64,000 nucleotides of DNA from Entrophospora sp. SA101 (taxonomy: Eukaryota > Glomeromycota > Glomeromycetes > Entrophosporales > Entrophosporaceae), in assembly GCA_958430865.1 (NCBI GenBank), contig CAUDNR010000613.1, positions 1,982 to 65,981 on the forward strand, read 5' to 3'. Under the pieces are notes generated by a model. The model saw nothing but the letters and a program-made list of their open reading frames with translations, ran no database searches and had not been told where the DNA came from. Numbering within the stretch: the first letter of the stretch is position 1; every line of letters starts with the position of its first letter. This document shows, piece after piece, positions 36,444 through 47,934 of the stretch. The translations under genes were made by a program, and so were the position numbers.

Positions 36444-36995
36444 TTATAAACCTAATTCTTCTTTTGTTAACACTCCCAATTCTTCTTTGATATGTTTTAA
36501 TTCATCTAAATATTCATTATATTTACTCTCACTCCCAAGTCTTTGTTTTAATCCTTCAAAAATTCTGACAGCAATTGAATAATTATTTATACGTCTGGTT
36601 GCTTTAAGAGATGCCCGAATTATCTCAGGTGAAGGAACTAGATCATGCGAAAAACAATTATCAAGGCCTTCTTGTAATTCAAATCGATCATCAACTCTCT
36701 CAAAAAATCTAATATAACGTTCGCTGAATGCCTCAAAAGATTCATCTTCACGAATGCTGGAATAAAATCTAATTCCTTTTTTTAAAAACAAATAAACACA
36801 CCCACATTATATATATCAATGCATTAATTATATAATAATATATAAATGATTAAACTCTACAAACTGTTTCATAAATTAATTACCTTTACTCACAGAAGCT
36901 TGCCCAAAAGATTTAGAACATAAAGGATAGCTAATTCTGATGTTGCCAAAAAGGGGTTTTGTAATAACCTGTGTGAAGTTGTTAAGACGATTCAT
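36444..36995 (-). CDS. Cytochrome c oxidase subunit Va (fungal Cox6), nuclear-encoded
   Basis: Two exons (36995-36884 and 36775-36444) join in frame to 147 residues. The first 38 or so residues are rich in Arg, Lys, Ser and Asn without acids, a typical mitochondrial targeting sequence. The mature part has FSERYIRFFERVDDRFELQE, LDNCFSHDLVPSP and RRINNYSIAVRIFEGLKQR, all family landmarks of COX5A (named COX6 in yeast). It is a helical, matrix-facing subunit of respiratory complex IV. Length and ending fit the family. The gene stands alone between glycogen synthase and Rpn3, with AT-rich flanks. It looks intact. Confidence 0.95.
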
Positions 36996-38312
36996 TTACT
37001 AATTTGAAGAAGATTTAAAAATAATCCATAATTTAATCAAATTTTTTTTTTAAAAATATAATTTCAACTATAATTAAACCTACAATTATTATTAATATTA
37101 TCTCAAAGTGACACACACACAATGAATTCACAATTTAATTGTTTTGGTAATGATCTCATTTAGTTTAAGCTTTATGCATTATTGATCTTTGTTTCATAGT
37201 ATTTTTATTATAATAACTTTCTATTTTTTGTCTTTGACTAATGATATTTATATTTATTTCTCCACCATCTATTGTTATTAGCTGAGCCATTAGAAGATAT
37301 CTTGTTCTGATTTAAAAAGAGATTGAAATGCTTCATACAATCCAGAAAATCTTTTCTTTTGGAACTCTGGTGGAGGGAGCAGCCACAACTCTAACCTACT
37401 TCAAAAAATGTATTGCTTTTTCATATTCATTAAATTTGCAATTCCTCATATACATGTATACATGTAATAATCCTTTATATAAATTTTATCATTTTGTAGA
37501 GGATTTATTTAAATTAAATAAACCAAGATTCTGTCAAAAATTATCCATTGGTTCCAAAGTATAAAGTTGTTAATATTTTAATTTTGATTGAATCACAATA
37601 TTTATTTAGCATTTTGACAATTATGATCTTTTATTATTTATAATAGCATTATATAAAAATTATTGTTATGTCTACAACTACAACACTATTGTTTTCTCCC
37701 CTACTCTTATTTCTCAAGGGAAATTTAATTCATTTTGGAGCTTAGTTCAAAGCTTCTTTTCCCGTCCAAGTTCCTTCTCTTTATTATTAGTGTAAACAAA
37801 TCATGTGATCAGAGCCTTCATTTTGACCAATCAAAATGATGATCATGATACATATCAAAAATTTGCTCGTTTGTTTGCCTTTTTACGAGCAAATAAAGTG
37901 CTTGACTCTTTTACCCATTCCTAGTTTGAGGACTGAACCAAAGCTTATGGGCTCGTGATTTGAGCTCAGGATGTATATCAGAAAAAGATATACAGTAAAT
38001 GATCAACGAATATTTGAATACGTAATGATCCGCAGACACACAGTAATTTATAGATCTCTTTTTTTACATAAAAAATAAAATGAAGGTTAGAATGAAAAAA
38101 TCTTTTTCTGGCGTGCGAAAATGACATTAATGAAATTAATTGAACAATCATCTTTTAATATTACGATTTGATATTAGCAAGTTGATAAAAAAGCTTTAGA
38201 GGGTGATGCTTTAGTATTATCTGGTATGGGTTATTATTTCGCAAATGCTGAATCTAAATCAATGATGCGCTAAAATTGATAATGCATTTTTTTTTTTATT
38301 ATATTAATACAG
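36996..38312. other. Intergenic region upstream of Rpn3
   Basis: Contains no recognised gene. The first exon of Rpn3 should lie within its last few hundred bases but could not be fixed. A short open frame at 37328-37564 has no known domain. Confidence 0.5.
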
Positions 38313-40731
38313 ATCACAAACAAAATTTCCTACTTCTTGAAAGAGCGGTATCAACCATTGAATCACGTTATACTACACGTGTTCTTAGAACCACTGCATC
38401 GATTCGTAAACGTTTAAATGCAGATAATTTAGCACAAATCATTAAAGATGCTTATCCAAAAGGTTGGTTTACAATGCCATATCAACATTAAACAGCGTTA
38501 TATAGTATCACGCATACAGATTAGTCAAACAAATAAAATAATTTGAATTTTAAAAAAAAAAATTAAAAAAAAAAATAGATTCTGTTGATAAAAGTAGACT
38601 TTTAGGTTATTTGGGAAATGTTTGTTGTTATTTTGTTTGATTTTCTCAACGTTAATTTGTTATTATATTTGAAATATTCTAACCATGCATGCATTTTATT
38701 TTATTAGGAGTCTGGAATTATGGAGGTTGATGTGGATGATGGAGTTAATTGTGGTAGTCAAGGACACATTATACCTGAAGTTGACCTTTATCTTCATTTG
38801 ATGATGATGATATATTTATTGGATAAAAAAGATTTCGAAAAGGTGAATTTAGCATCCTTCTTATCTCCTAAACATATTATTCATATTAAATTGCTATTAC
38901 CATTCATTATTAGGGTATTCAATTGTCTAATGAAACACTCCTAAAGATCCAAAAATTAAATCGACGTACTTTAGATCAATTGTCTGCTCGTATTTATTTT
39001 TATTATGCAAGATTTTATGAGTTAACAGGAAATTTGAGAGAAATAAGACCGTACATATTATATTTAATTTGCAATTATTATTATTATTATTTTTTTTTTT
39101 TGAGTTAATCATAAAATGTATTCTTTTTAATTATTATTTAGAGTTTTGTTAGCAGCTCATAGAACAGCTACATTGCGACATGATGATGATACTCAGGTAA
39201 GATGCTGCTAATTGAATATTTATTTGAATCAATTAATAACTTAAACTAATTTATTACCATTTATAGGCCACATTACTCAATCTTTTATTGAGAAATTATT
39301 TCCACTATAATCTTTATGATCAGGCCGACAAACTTGTCACTAAAACCACTTTTCCAGAATCATCTGCTAATAATCAGCAGGCCCGATATATGTATTACTT
39401 GGGTTGGTTATTGAATGGCGAAAAAAAAAAATTTATTTTTTAAAATAAAGTTGTATGCCTAATTTCCTTTTTTTTAATATATATATAAAAAAAAGGACTT
39501 ATCAAGGCCATTCAGCTTGATTATACAGCTTCACACACTCATTTACTGCAAGCAATTCGTAAAGCACCTCAAAATGATGCTACAGCTGGCTTTCAACAAA
39601 CAGTAATCTACATATTGCATATTTATTATACATTTTATTTATTCAATTTATTTTTTAAAATATAATATTTTTCCCCCCTTAATCCAGGTTTATAAATTAT
39701 CAATTATTGTACAACTACTTATGGGAGAGATTCCTGAACGAACTTTATTTAGACAACCCGTATTAAAGAAACCATTGGTTCCATATTTAAAGCTTGTTCA
39801 AGGTAATGCTTATATTCTCTAATAAAATATGATATTTAGCAATATTAATTATTTATGATTATTATATCATAGCTGTAAGAATTGGTGATTTATCAAAATT
39901 TCAAGAAGCCTTGGCAAAATATGCTGAAGTTTTTCGTAAAGACAAAAACTACACATTGATTTTAAGGTTCGTTTATTGCTCAGTTTTGATCTATATGCTA
40001 ACATACATACATAAATACACACACATAATTTTCTAATTTGAAATATTATTATTATTTAATGGTGATGGTCAGACTTCGACATAATGTAATAAAAACAGGA
40101 ATTAGAATGATTAGTTTATCATACTCGCGAATATCTTTACGTGATATTTGTTTCAAATTACATCTTGACAGTGAGGAAGATGCTGAATATATTGTTGCAA
40201 AAGTAAGATGATAAATATTTTTTTTTGTAAAAGTATAACTTCATTTTATTTACAATAAATGAAATCCTTTTGTTTTTGGAGTGTTTAGGCTATTCGTGAT
40301 GGCGTGATTGATGCTACTTTAGATCATGAAAAAGGATTTATGAAATCAAAGGTGTGTGTTATATTTATATATATTTGTTGATTATTTATAGTTGATTAAA
40401 AATTATTTATAAAAATTAGGAAAATGCAGATATTTATTCAACCAATGAACCACAAATTGCTTTTCATCAACGTATTAGTTTTTGCTTAAATCTTCATAAT
40501 GAATCGGTCAAGGTATTCTCTCGTGTTCATATATTAAAAATTAAAAATTAAAAATGAAAAATATTTAATATTAATGATAATAATTGTTACTAATAGGCAA
40601 TGAGATTTCCACTCAATGCGCACCGTAAAGAATTGGATTCTGCTGAAGCTCTTCGCGAACGAGAAAGAGAACTTGCCAAAGAAATTGCAGAAGGAGATAT
40701 GGATGATGATGATGATGTTAATGAATTTTAA
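38313..40731 (+). CDS. RPN3: 26S proteasome regulatory subunit Rpn3 (PSMD3); first exon not located
   Basis: Many short exons read as Rpn3, a PCI-domain lid subunit of the 26S proteasome. The first visible exon (from 38313) gives [20 protein letters not shown] and [23 protein letters not shown] 41-bp exon at 38579-38619 ([13 protein letters not shown]) bridges in phase to 38708-38842 ([17 protein letters not shown]), then 38914-39050 and 39142 onward. Later exons carry [28 protein letters not shown], the PCI stretch [35 protein letters not shown] and [20 protein letters not shown]. The end is acidic ([10 protein letters not shown]) at 40731. It follows human PSMD3 almost end to end, except for a missing N-terminal exon before GAT-CAC-AAA. 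The donor after AAAAG at 38461 (GTTGGT) is weak. The gene is probably functional. Confidence 0.93.
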
Positions 40732-43700
40732 TAATCATCAAAGTATAAAAACAATGTAGAGATATTCCCAATGCTGTTGCTGATGTCAGATGATATTAAT
40801 TGGTTTTCTTCTTGACGATGGATGATGTTGTTTGTTGTTGTTATTGATGATGGTGGTGATAATAATGTTGATTGTTATATTTTTATATAATTTATTTTCT
40901 TTTTTTTTTCATTCAAATAAATAATAAATAATAAATATTTAAATATTAATATATAATTTCTACATATATAGTTTTTTGATAAACAAAAAATAATATGTTG
41001 AGTTAGTGAGTCAATAAATATTAAACTGGTTGTTTAAACTAATTTGACAAGCACAACTTTTTAAATTCCATGGCAATCTTATCATTAGAAACCTAATATT
41101 ATATATACAGAACAAACAATTGAAGAGCTTCAAGTAATTCAATCGATTCTAAATGTCTGAATGTTAATGATTTATATATTGTAATCTGAATCCATTAATA
41201 ATATTAATCAGTCCAAGGAAAAAGTAAATGCCTATTTTTGTATTTTCTAGTAATAACAAAACTTTATCCCAACTCATATTATTAGCCGTGTAATTTTTTT
41301 TTAAAAAAAGAATCACCGATTAAAAAAAAAATAAAGAATATGGAAGGTGCAAATATAATACCAATTACTCATGGCGTCAATCATGTGGTTCAGATAATAC
41401 ATTAGATGAAAAATCAAACAGTGTGGATGAATGTTATAATTATCTCTTCAATGGATTGTCTATGAAGATTTTAAAAATATTGCATTATATATATATACAC
41501 AGTGCCGCTTGATTTTAATATACTGATCATAAAAAGAGAAACAAGATGTTGTAGAGATAGAATTGTGACATTAATATTCTGATGGTTTATTAATGAAGGT
41601 AATTTTTTATCATGATCATTACTGTTGATTTTTTACATTTATACTGAAATTAAATGGTCTAGTTTACTTTAGTTTAAGAACCACTATGTCAGCAAGATTA
41701 TATAATCAAATTTACGGGTACAATTACATAGAGATCTATTTTAAAGCCGAAGATCTTTATCAAAAAAATTTTAAAGATAAAAATATAATTCTTTTGGTAA
41801 TATAATTTGATGGTTTGAAGGAAATTCATGAGAAAAAAATATTAATACATTTGGTTTCAAAGACAACATAGATTTTTCATTTCACGTTTTAAAATTTCAC
41901 ATCAATATATTGTAGGTATGTAGGATTATCAATACCGGCAAATCAAACATTTTCAAATAACACATACAAAGTATTGAAAGTATTGTCACATACAGTACCT
42001 GGTGTCTTAACAGGCAAAGCATACGCAATGATGATCAATAGGTCGACAACCTTTCAGTAATAGTAATATGATGACGCATGGTACGAATCTTTGCAATAAA
42101 AGTATGTGAATAAGTAAGACCTAATTTTTCAAATAAAGTTCCGGGCTTTTACGTTGAATTGGCGTATAATTGTATAATGCTAAAGAAATTTATTATATTT
42201 TACATTTTAGGAACCTATATACTGATGAACAAACAGCTTGATGAATTTAAGATTAATTAGAAAATAATTTAAAGAAATGGATAAAGATGAAAATCGATCC
42301 ATCCAAACATACTATTTATACCAGTAGACTTTTAAAACTTACAATCAAATTTACAATCATTAACATATTGATACCAATTATTTATTAATTTTAAAAGTTA
42401 TTATTAACATACAATTGTATTTATAAATAAGTAAATAAATATAATATTTATAGATTCTCGACAGGTAATTAATAATTAATACTTGTAATTAGAATAAAAT
42501 TTTTTTTGAAGACGAATTTTGAGTTTTTCTGCTCGAGTTGAGACGCCGAAATATATATAGGGAGGGGCAAGGTTCACTAATGCATTACCATCATAGATAG
42601 AAACATCTAATGAGGTCAGATCTTGATTTGAGCCTTTTCTGGCTAAAATCAGGTTGTCGTGAGGAGGGATAATTTATTTGTATTTTGTTTAAAAACCTTT
42701 GCGTAGATAAAGCTATTAGCAAAAAACCCAAAAGCCACCTACCTCTACATGTATATTTCGGCCCTCTCTAGTTCATGGAATTTATCTAAAGTCATTTTGA
42801 TTTATTTCATAATTAGCATAATGTTCATTAACCTGAACTTTGGCTAGATAGATTCCTGAACATTTGAATCAAGTTCAGAGCATAGATGACCATCCAGACA
42901 ATAATAATCACTTGCTCGGCTGTGTAATTATATGAGATGTTAATCATCTTTAAAAAAATACATTGTTCGTTATCTTGATCAAAATTGAGTTCTTTGCATA
43001 TTATTTATCTGCAATATAAAAAAATTAGTTTAAATTGACACATTTTGACAATGACAATGACAATGACAATTTAGATAATGGTACAAGGATTAGATTGTAA
43101 TATATAGTAATATGGCGAAATCTGCAGATAATTTCCAAATTTAGTCAATATTTGTTTATTTAGAGAACAATTTCTATGGTTACAAGGCTTTTATCTGTAG
43201 GATTGTTACTAAAAATAGTTTTTGTTTTTACTAAAGGCCCAAACTAACCGTAGCAAGATGTCCCAACAATCATTTATTTGTGGAGATCTAACCCAAATAT
43301 ATTTAGCGGAAAATCTAAAAAGTCTTTGTTAGAAAAAAAAAACTAAAACATGCATGAACTGTAACCAAATAAATTCTATTCTTTGTATATACATACGCTC
43401 CCGTAAATTTACTTTTTTTTAAAAAATTTTTTTTTTCATTATTTCAATTCTAGGTACTAATTTGACTGCATAACGATTATGTGATTACACCAGCCAAAGT
43501 CAAACCAATCTATCATAAATTTATATATTTCGCATAATTGAGATTTTTGAGAAATTTGATTAGCTGAATTTGTGCAGATCTTTTATTATATGGGAGATCA
43601 ACGAACCCTAAACTTGTAGTTGCCATTATGCAAAGGAATTCATTTTAGCTTAGCAACATACCTACAATTATTGAATAAAACTCTGCTTTATAAATGCAAA

Positions 43701-43798
43701 AGCAATATGTGAAGTTGAGATGCAAATCATTTTTCTGATTTTCCCTGAACAAAAAATTTGACCGTTATTTAAAGCAATTCAATAGAAGTTTCCGAATA
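40732..43798. other. Gene desert, AT-rich
   Basis: No domain or splice-supported coding sequence is seen. A 26-bp motif at about 43105-43131 (AAATCTGCAGATAATTTCCA) has its reverse complement at about 13556-13583, a scrap of a dispersed repeat. Confidence 0.55.
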
Positions 43799-43935
43799 CA
43801 ATTTATTCTTTCCATAACGGCCTTTTCTATAATGGGTTTCACTCTATAACGGACTGAGAATTTGGGCCAAATTAAAATTATCTCATATGTCTCATATACT
43901 GTCTATAATAATGATGGTCTTTTTCTATAACAAAA
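43799..43935. mobile_element. Terminal fragment of a pogo/Tigger-like element
   Basis: A TA followed by CAATTTATTCTTTCCATAACGG, then CTTTTCTATAATGG and CACTCTATAACGGACTGAGA, matches the first 180 bp of the elements at 6149 and 23278 with many substitutions. The CATATGTCTCATATACTGTCTATAA stretch follows, as in those copies. Only the end is left. Confidence 0.65.
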
Positions 43936-43965
43936 AAATTTTTTTTTACTGACGTTACGGAGGGT

Positions 43966-44114
43966 CATCAGGAAAATAAATCTCACGTAAACCTACGTAG
44001 GGTTTAAACTGACCAGCATTATGCGGAAATGTTAACAGAATTACCAAAATATCGACATAATGCTGGTCAATTCTGAACCCTATGTAGGTTTACGTAGGAT
44101 TTATTTTCCTGATG
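43966..44114. repeat. Near-palindromic hairpin of about 150 bp (MITE-like)
   Basis: The left arm begins CATCAGGAAAATAAATCTCACG and continues through ACCTACGTAGGGTTTAAACT. The right arm, from about 44056, is its reverse complement with few mismatches and ends at CTGATG, 44114. Each arm is about 58 bases, with a loop of about 33-40 bases. A fold-back MITE is the simplest reading. It lies directly after the pogo end fragment. Confidence 0.85.
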
Positions 44115-46908
44115 CGTGGTTACTCCAAGTGGCATACCTGGGCATGAAAAGTTTGGTGAATTGTAATTCCACTATTGAATTTTTTACCATTATAAATAAT
44201 AATAATATGCATAAAGACATAATGATTACACTGTGATGTTTATTATCATTAGTCATGAACGAGTTTGTCTCTTTTGAACTTTTCATTAAATGGTGGAGTA
44301 GTTATTACGTGCAGGGACGGAAAAATTAGAAAAAATCCACCTTTTAATTGGGACTTGATCAATTTATCAATTTGCTAACGTAATCAACATTGCATGACTG
44401 TCATACAATAATTATATTAAACTTGAAATTTGGGGATTACATATTAAATAAATAAATCGTTAATTCTTTAGAACTAATGATAAATAACCAATGCATTTTT
44501 TCTTTATCTATATAATTATATAATTGCAAAAAAGTTAATATTAAAAAAAATTAATGTATACATTTCATAATTTCCACTGGTATTACATAACTTCCAGGAT
44601 GTTCATATTTCCGTAGTAGTAGTAGACATTTTACAACATGCCATAGTTTTCGCAAACCCCCACAGACATATCATAGTCTAAGATTTAATATGCAATAATC
44701 GAGAATTCGCAATGCAAAGATTAAAACAATAAAATAGATAAGATAATATTTGTTGTTCATTTCACTATTAATCACATACAAGTTATTAAGTAATAAACAA
44801 AACATTAACTAACAAATAAAGGGGGGGGGTTTTTTTTTTAGTAAATAGTCCGTGTGCTCGTTTCCAATTGTTCACACAGTATAAGTGACTAATATCGTAT
44901 CGGATAACACCCCTTTGATTTGTTGTAACCCAGTGGATATTATTTACTCGAGTTCTCTTTACCCTGTTACCAATTAGATTCAGAACTTTAATTTTTTATT
45001 TCTTTTATTTAATAAATCCGTGTCTAAAAATAAATAAATTCAATAATTGATTGATTGATATTGATTAGCCAATTGGTCAATTGATTAGCTATGGTCTAGA
45101 ATGCTCAACAAAGTGGATGTATTTATTGCACAATCAAACTTTAAATTGACGTCGTGCAATTAAACCAAATTAGTAACAGTCAATATATTAATATTTTTAA
45201 AAAAACAATGATTTATATTTAAACGTTAATCAGGAGAGCACAATAACAGATTTGGTTTTTATTAAATTATATAATCTATTGAACGTGGGAGAATAATAAA
45301 TTAATTAAATTGCTCTTGAATAATTTTCACTGGCACGAAGTTCTCAATGGACAAGCGAGAGTTGAGATTAGGAAAGAGATATCTTTATTCGTTTCGAAAA
45401 AAAGTCAATTTTACTTTTTAGATTTTTTGATTTTGAATTTTGATTAAAAGAACGAATTGATGTTTTTAGATTAAAAAAAACCTGAAATTGCTTAATTAGA
45501 TTTTTGAATGACTTTTTGAATTTAATTAATATACAAAACAGATAATTTATATAAATAAAACATCAAAACAACGATTTGCACTGTTTTGTTATGCAAATTT
45601 GATCACTGGTTTTATTTGTTTATTTTCTGTTACATTTTTGCCCATTCTATATTTTCGTTCTATTTTTTTATTGTTATACTTGATTCTAGACTTTCTGATT
45701 GATTATGAAATCTCAACTTGTTGTAACCCAGTTTATAACCGCATTTACTAGGTTTCCATTGGAGACATTTGTTATGGTACATACAAGCATATAAGTGTGT
45801 GTGTGTGTGTATTATATTTGTTGGAATACACTGAATGTCATTAATGTAGTTGAATTCTAACAAAGAATTAATTTTTTTGGGTGAGGATTGAGAACCTATG
45901 AAATTTATTTCTCCTGAAAAAAAAAACAAATAAACAAAGAAATTCAGGTTCTTCCCAAACAATTCGTTTGTTAGTCTATTCTTTCTCGCATTCACCCGCA
46001 TTTTAAGGCTTATTTATTTTACAAATTCGTCAAAATCCCCATTCACATTCCTACATAGTAAAAATGATTGATTTCTGTTAACATAATAATACATAACCGT
46101 TTTAGTTCACAAGCTATGCTATACTATTACATACATATTTAACTTTATAATTTAACATAAATTATTATATCATGTCGTGAAAATGAATTATTTATTATTT
46201 TTATTCTGTGGTAAACCATTTTTACTATTAACATTAATGTTAATCGATTTTTGACGGTGTTTCAGCTTTCTCTGCCATTTTACAGTCTGAAGAAGAAAAT
46301 TTGATATTTTTGCTATATATATTTACAATAACAATCTTTCTTATATTTTACGTTATACTGTTTTAGATGAATTTGGTGTAACGTGTTAATCGGAAAAACT
46401 CATTGTGGCTTTTTTGAACAAACAAAAAGAACCCTTTTTATTTCTTGTGATCTAAAAAAAGAACCTTTTTATTTTTATGATCTACAAAGAAAAATGCTGG
46501 ATAATTTTGTTTTCCTAGTTTGGATGTCAACCAAATGAAAGAGTGAAACCAACTATCACCATTAAACCCAAAAAAATAATAAGAATGACTAAATATATTA
46601 AATTGCATAACAACCAAATAGTTTCCCAAAAAAATTATTTATGTGTATTGTTTATTAATCTAGACTTGTTTCAATTCAAAATACTCTATTCATTTTCGCT
46701 AAAATGATTGTTCTTGATTATTCGAAAGATTTCATTCGTTCTTTTAAATTAAAATTAATTTATTTACTTCACAAAACAATATAAATAACTCTTGCTTTTA
46801 GAAAAATCAAACTATATCAATAATATTTGATAATAATTTTTTGTCTCTGAAATAATTATAATTATTTTTTCATTATTTAATATATAACATCCAATCCTCT
46901 TGACGACA
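44115..46908. other. Gene-poor region
   Basis: No recognised gene. A minus-strand open frame at 45660-46001 (113 codons) contains a readable stretch, KKINSLLEFNYINDIQCIPT, and could be an exon of an unknown gene, but no partner exon or domain was found. A G9 tract at about 44821 and a GT microsatellite at about 45796-45810 are present. Confidence 0.45.
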
Positions 46909-47934
46909 ATGACAATTCCAAACATGTACCCAAAACAAGGCAATATTTTAGAATTGCCATGTCAATCCCAAGATAATTATCGTCGTCGTCGTCGCCATCA
47001 ATATTCCACGCCGTACTCGCCCTACAGCTCATCACTAATACAAAACAATTTCCCTAGCCATGAAATAATCGAACTCATAATAAACACAAATATACCAACT
47101 CACACACGCACAACAATTCAAAATATGTTGAGCATGGATATACATGAATTGATAAAGCCAGCCAACAAAAGTAGGAAAAAGATACCGAGAGCTGTAAACC
47201 CTTTCGTAATCTTTAGAAAGAATCTAAACGCGAGAAGGGCAAACGAAAGAGGGCCTGATGAATCTCCAAAATTAAAAATTGTCTCTAATGAAGCAGGCAC
47301 TCTCTGGAGAAGCTGCTCTGAGTTTGAAAAACATCTTTATGAATCATTAGCAACTTGTGCTAAAGAGGTTCACAGAATCATGTACCCCGGATACTCTTAT
47401 AAACCCAACAGAAAACCAAAAGGTCAAAATAAAAGTCGGAATCCAAATCAAAATCCAAATCAAAATCCAAATCAAAATCCAAATCCAAATCCAAATCCAA
47501 ATCAAAATCCAAATCAAAATCCAAATCAAAATCCAAATCCAAATCCAAATCAAAATCCAAATCAAAATCAAAATCAAAATCAAAATCCAAATCCAAATCC
47601 AAATCCAAATCCAAATCAAAATCAAAATCCAAATCCAAATCCAAATCAAAATCAAAATCAAAATCAAAATAAAAATCAAAATCAAAATCAAAATCAAAAT
47701 CAACAAAAAAATAATAATGATATCATCAGTATTGATGATAAATTTATTTATAAATTTTATAATAACAACATATATAAAAATAATAATACGAATCACCTGT
47801 GCTTCTACCACTACCATCAACCATTATCTCCGCCAATGTCTCCACCCCAAAAGATAGCAACACCACTCGAAATAACCATCAAAAACACGAGCACTTCCTA
47901 TGATATGCTAATCATCAAACAATTTTCCATATAA
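46909..47934 (+). CDS. MATA-HMG (HMG-box) transcription factor with Asn-Pro-Gln repeat tract
   Basis: A single exon of 341 residues begins at ATG 46909; a TTG at 46900 is not used. The HMG box spans about residues 93-170: PRAVNPFVIFRKNLNARR, then LKIVSNEAGTLWRSCSEFEK and AKEVHRIMYPGYSYKPNRKP. This is the MATA_HMG form (RPxNAFIIFR ... ISxxxxxxW ... YPxYxYxP), with the usual Trp and the YPGYSYKP end. After it comes a tract of about 90 residues made only of Asn, Gln, Pro and Lys, encoded by a 6/12-bp DNA repeat. The C-terminus is Pro/Thr/Ser-rich. Glomeromycete fungi carry dozens of such genes. It is a likely nuclear DNA-binding protein; a mating role is not shown. Intact. Confidence 0.9.
   Translation: MTIPNMYPKQGNILELPCQSQDNYRRRRRHQYSTPYSPYSSSLIQNNFPSHEIIELIINTNIPTHTRTTIQNMLSMDIHELIKPANKSRKKIPRAVNPFVIFRKNLNARRANERGPDESPKLKIVSNEAGTLWRSCSEFEKHLYESLATCAKEVHRIMYPGYSYKPNRKPKGQNKSRNPNQNPNQNPNQNPNPNPNPNQNPNQNPNQNPNPNPNQNPNQNQNQNQNPNPNPNPNPNQNQNPNPNPNQNQNQNQNKNQNQNQNQNQQKNNNDIISIDDKFIYKFYNNNIYKNNNTNHLCFYHYHQPLSPPMSPPQKIATPLEITIKNTSTSYDMLIIKQFSI
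47437..47706 (+). repeat. Coding microsatellite, AATCCA/AATCAA hexamers
   Basis: About 270 bp of alternating AATCCA and AATCAA units inside the HMG gene, keeping the frame and encoding Asn-Pro and Asn-Gln pairs. It also opens long spurious frames on both strands. Confidence 0.95.

Noticed and set aside
45660..46001. 113-codon minus-strand frame as a gene
   Set aside because: Part of it looks protein-like, but an intron-like Phe-rich stretch interrupts it and no family or partner exon was found. It is described in the spacer entry only.
47347..47857. Three further long frames over the HMG gene repeat (Asp/Leu, Ile/Lys and Ile/Trp rich)
   Set aside because: All are shadows of the AATCCA/AATCAA hexamer repeat read in other frames.
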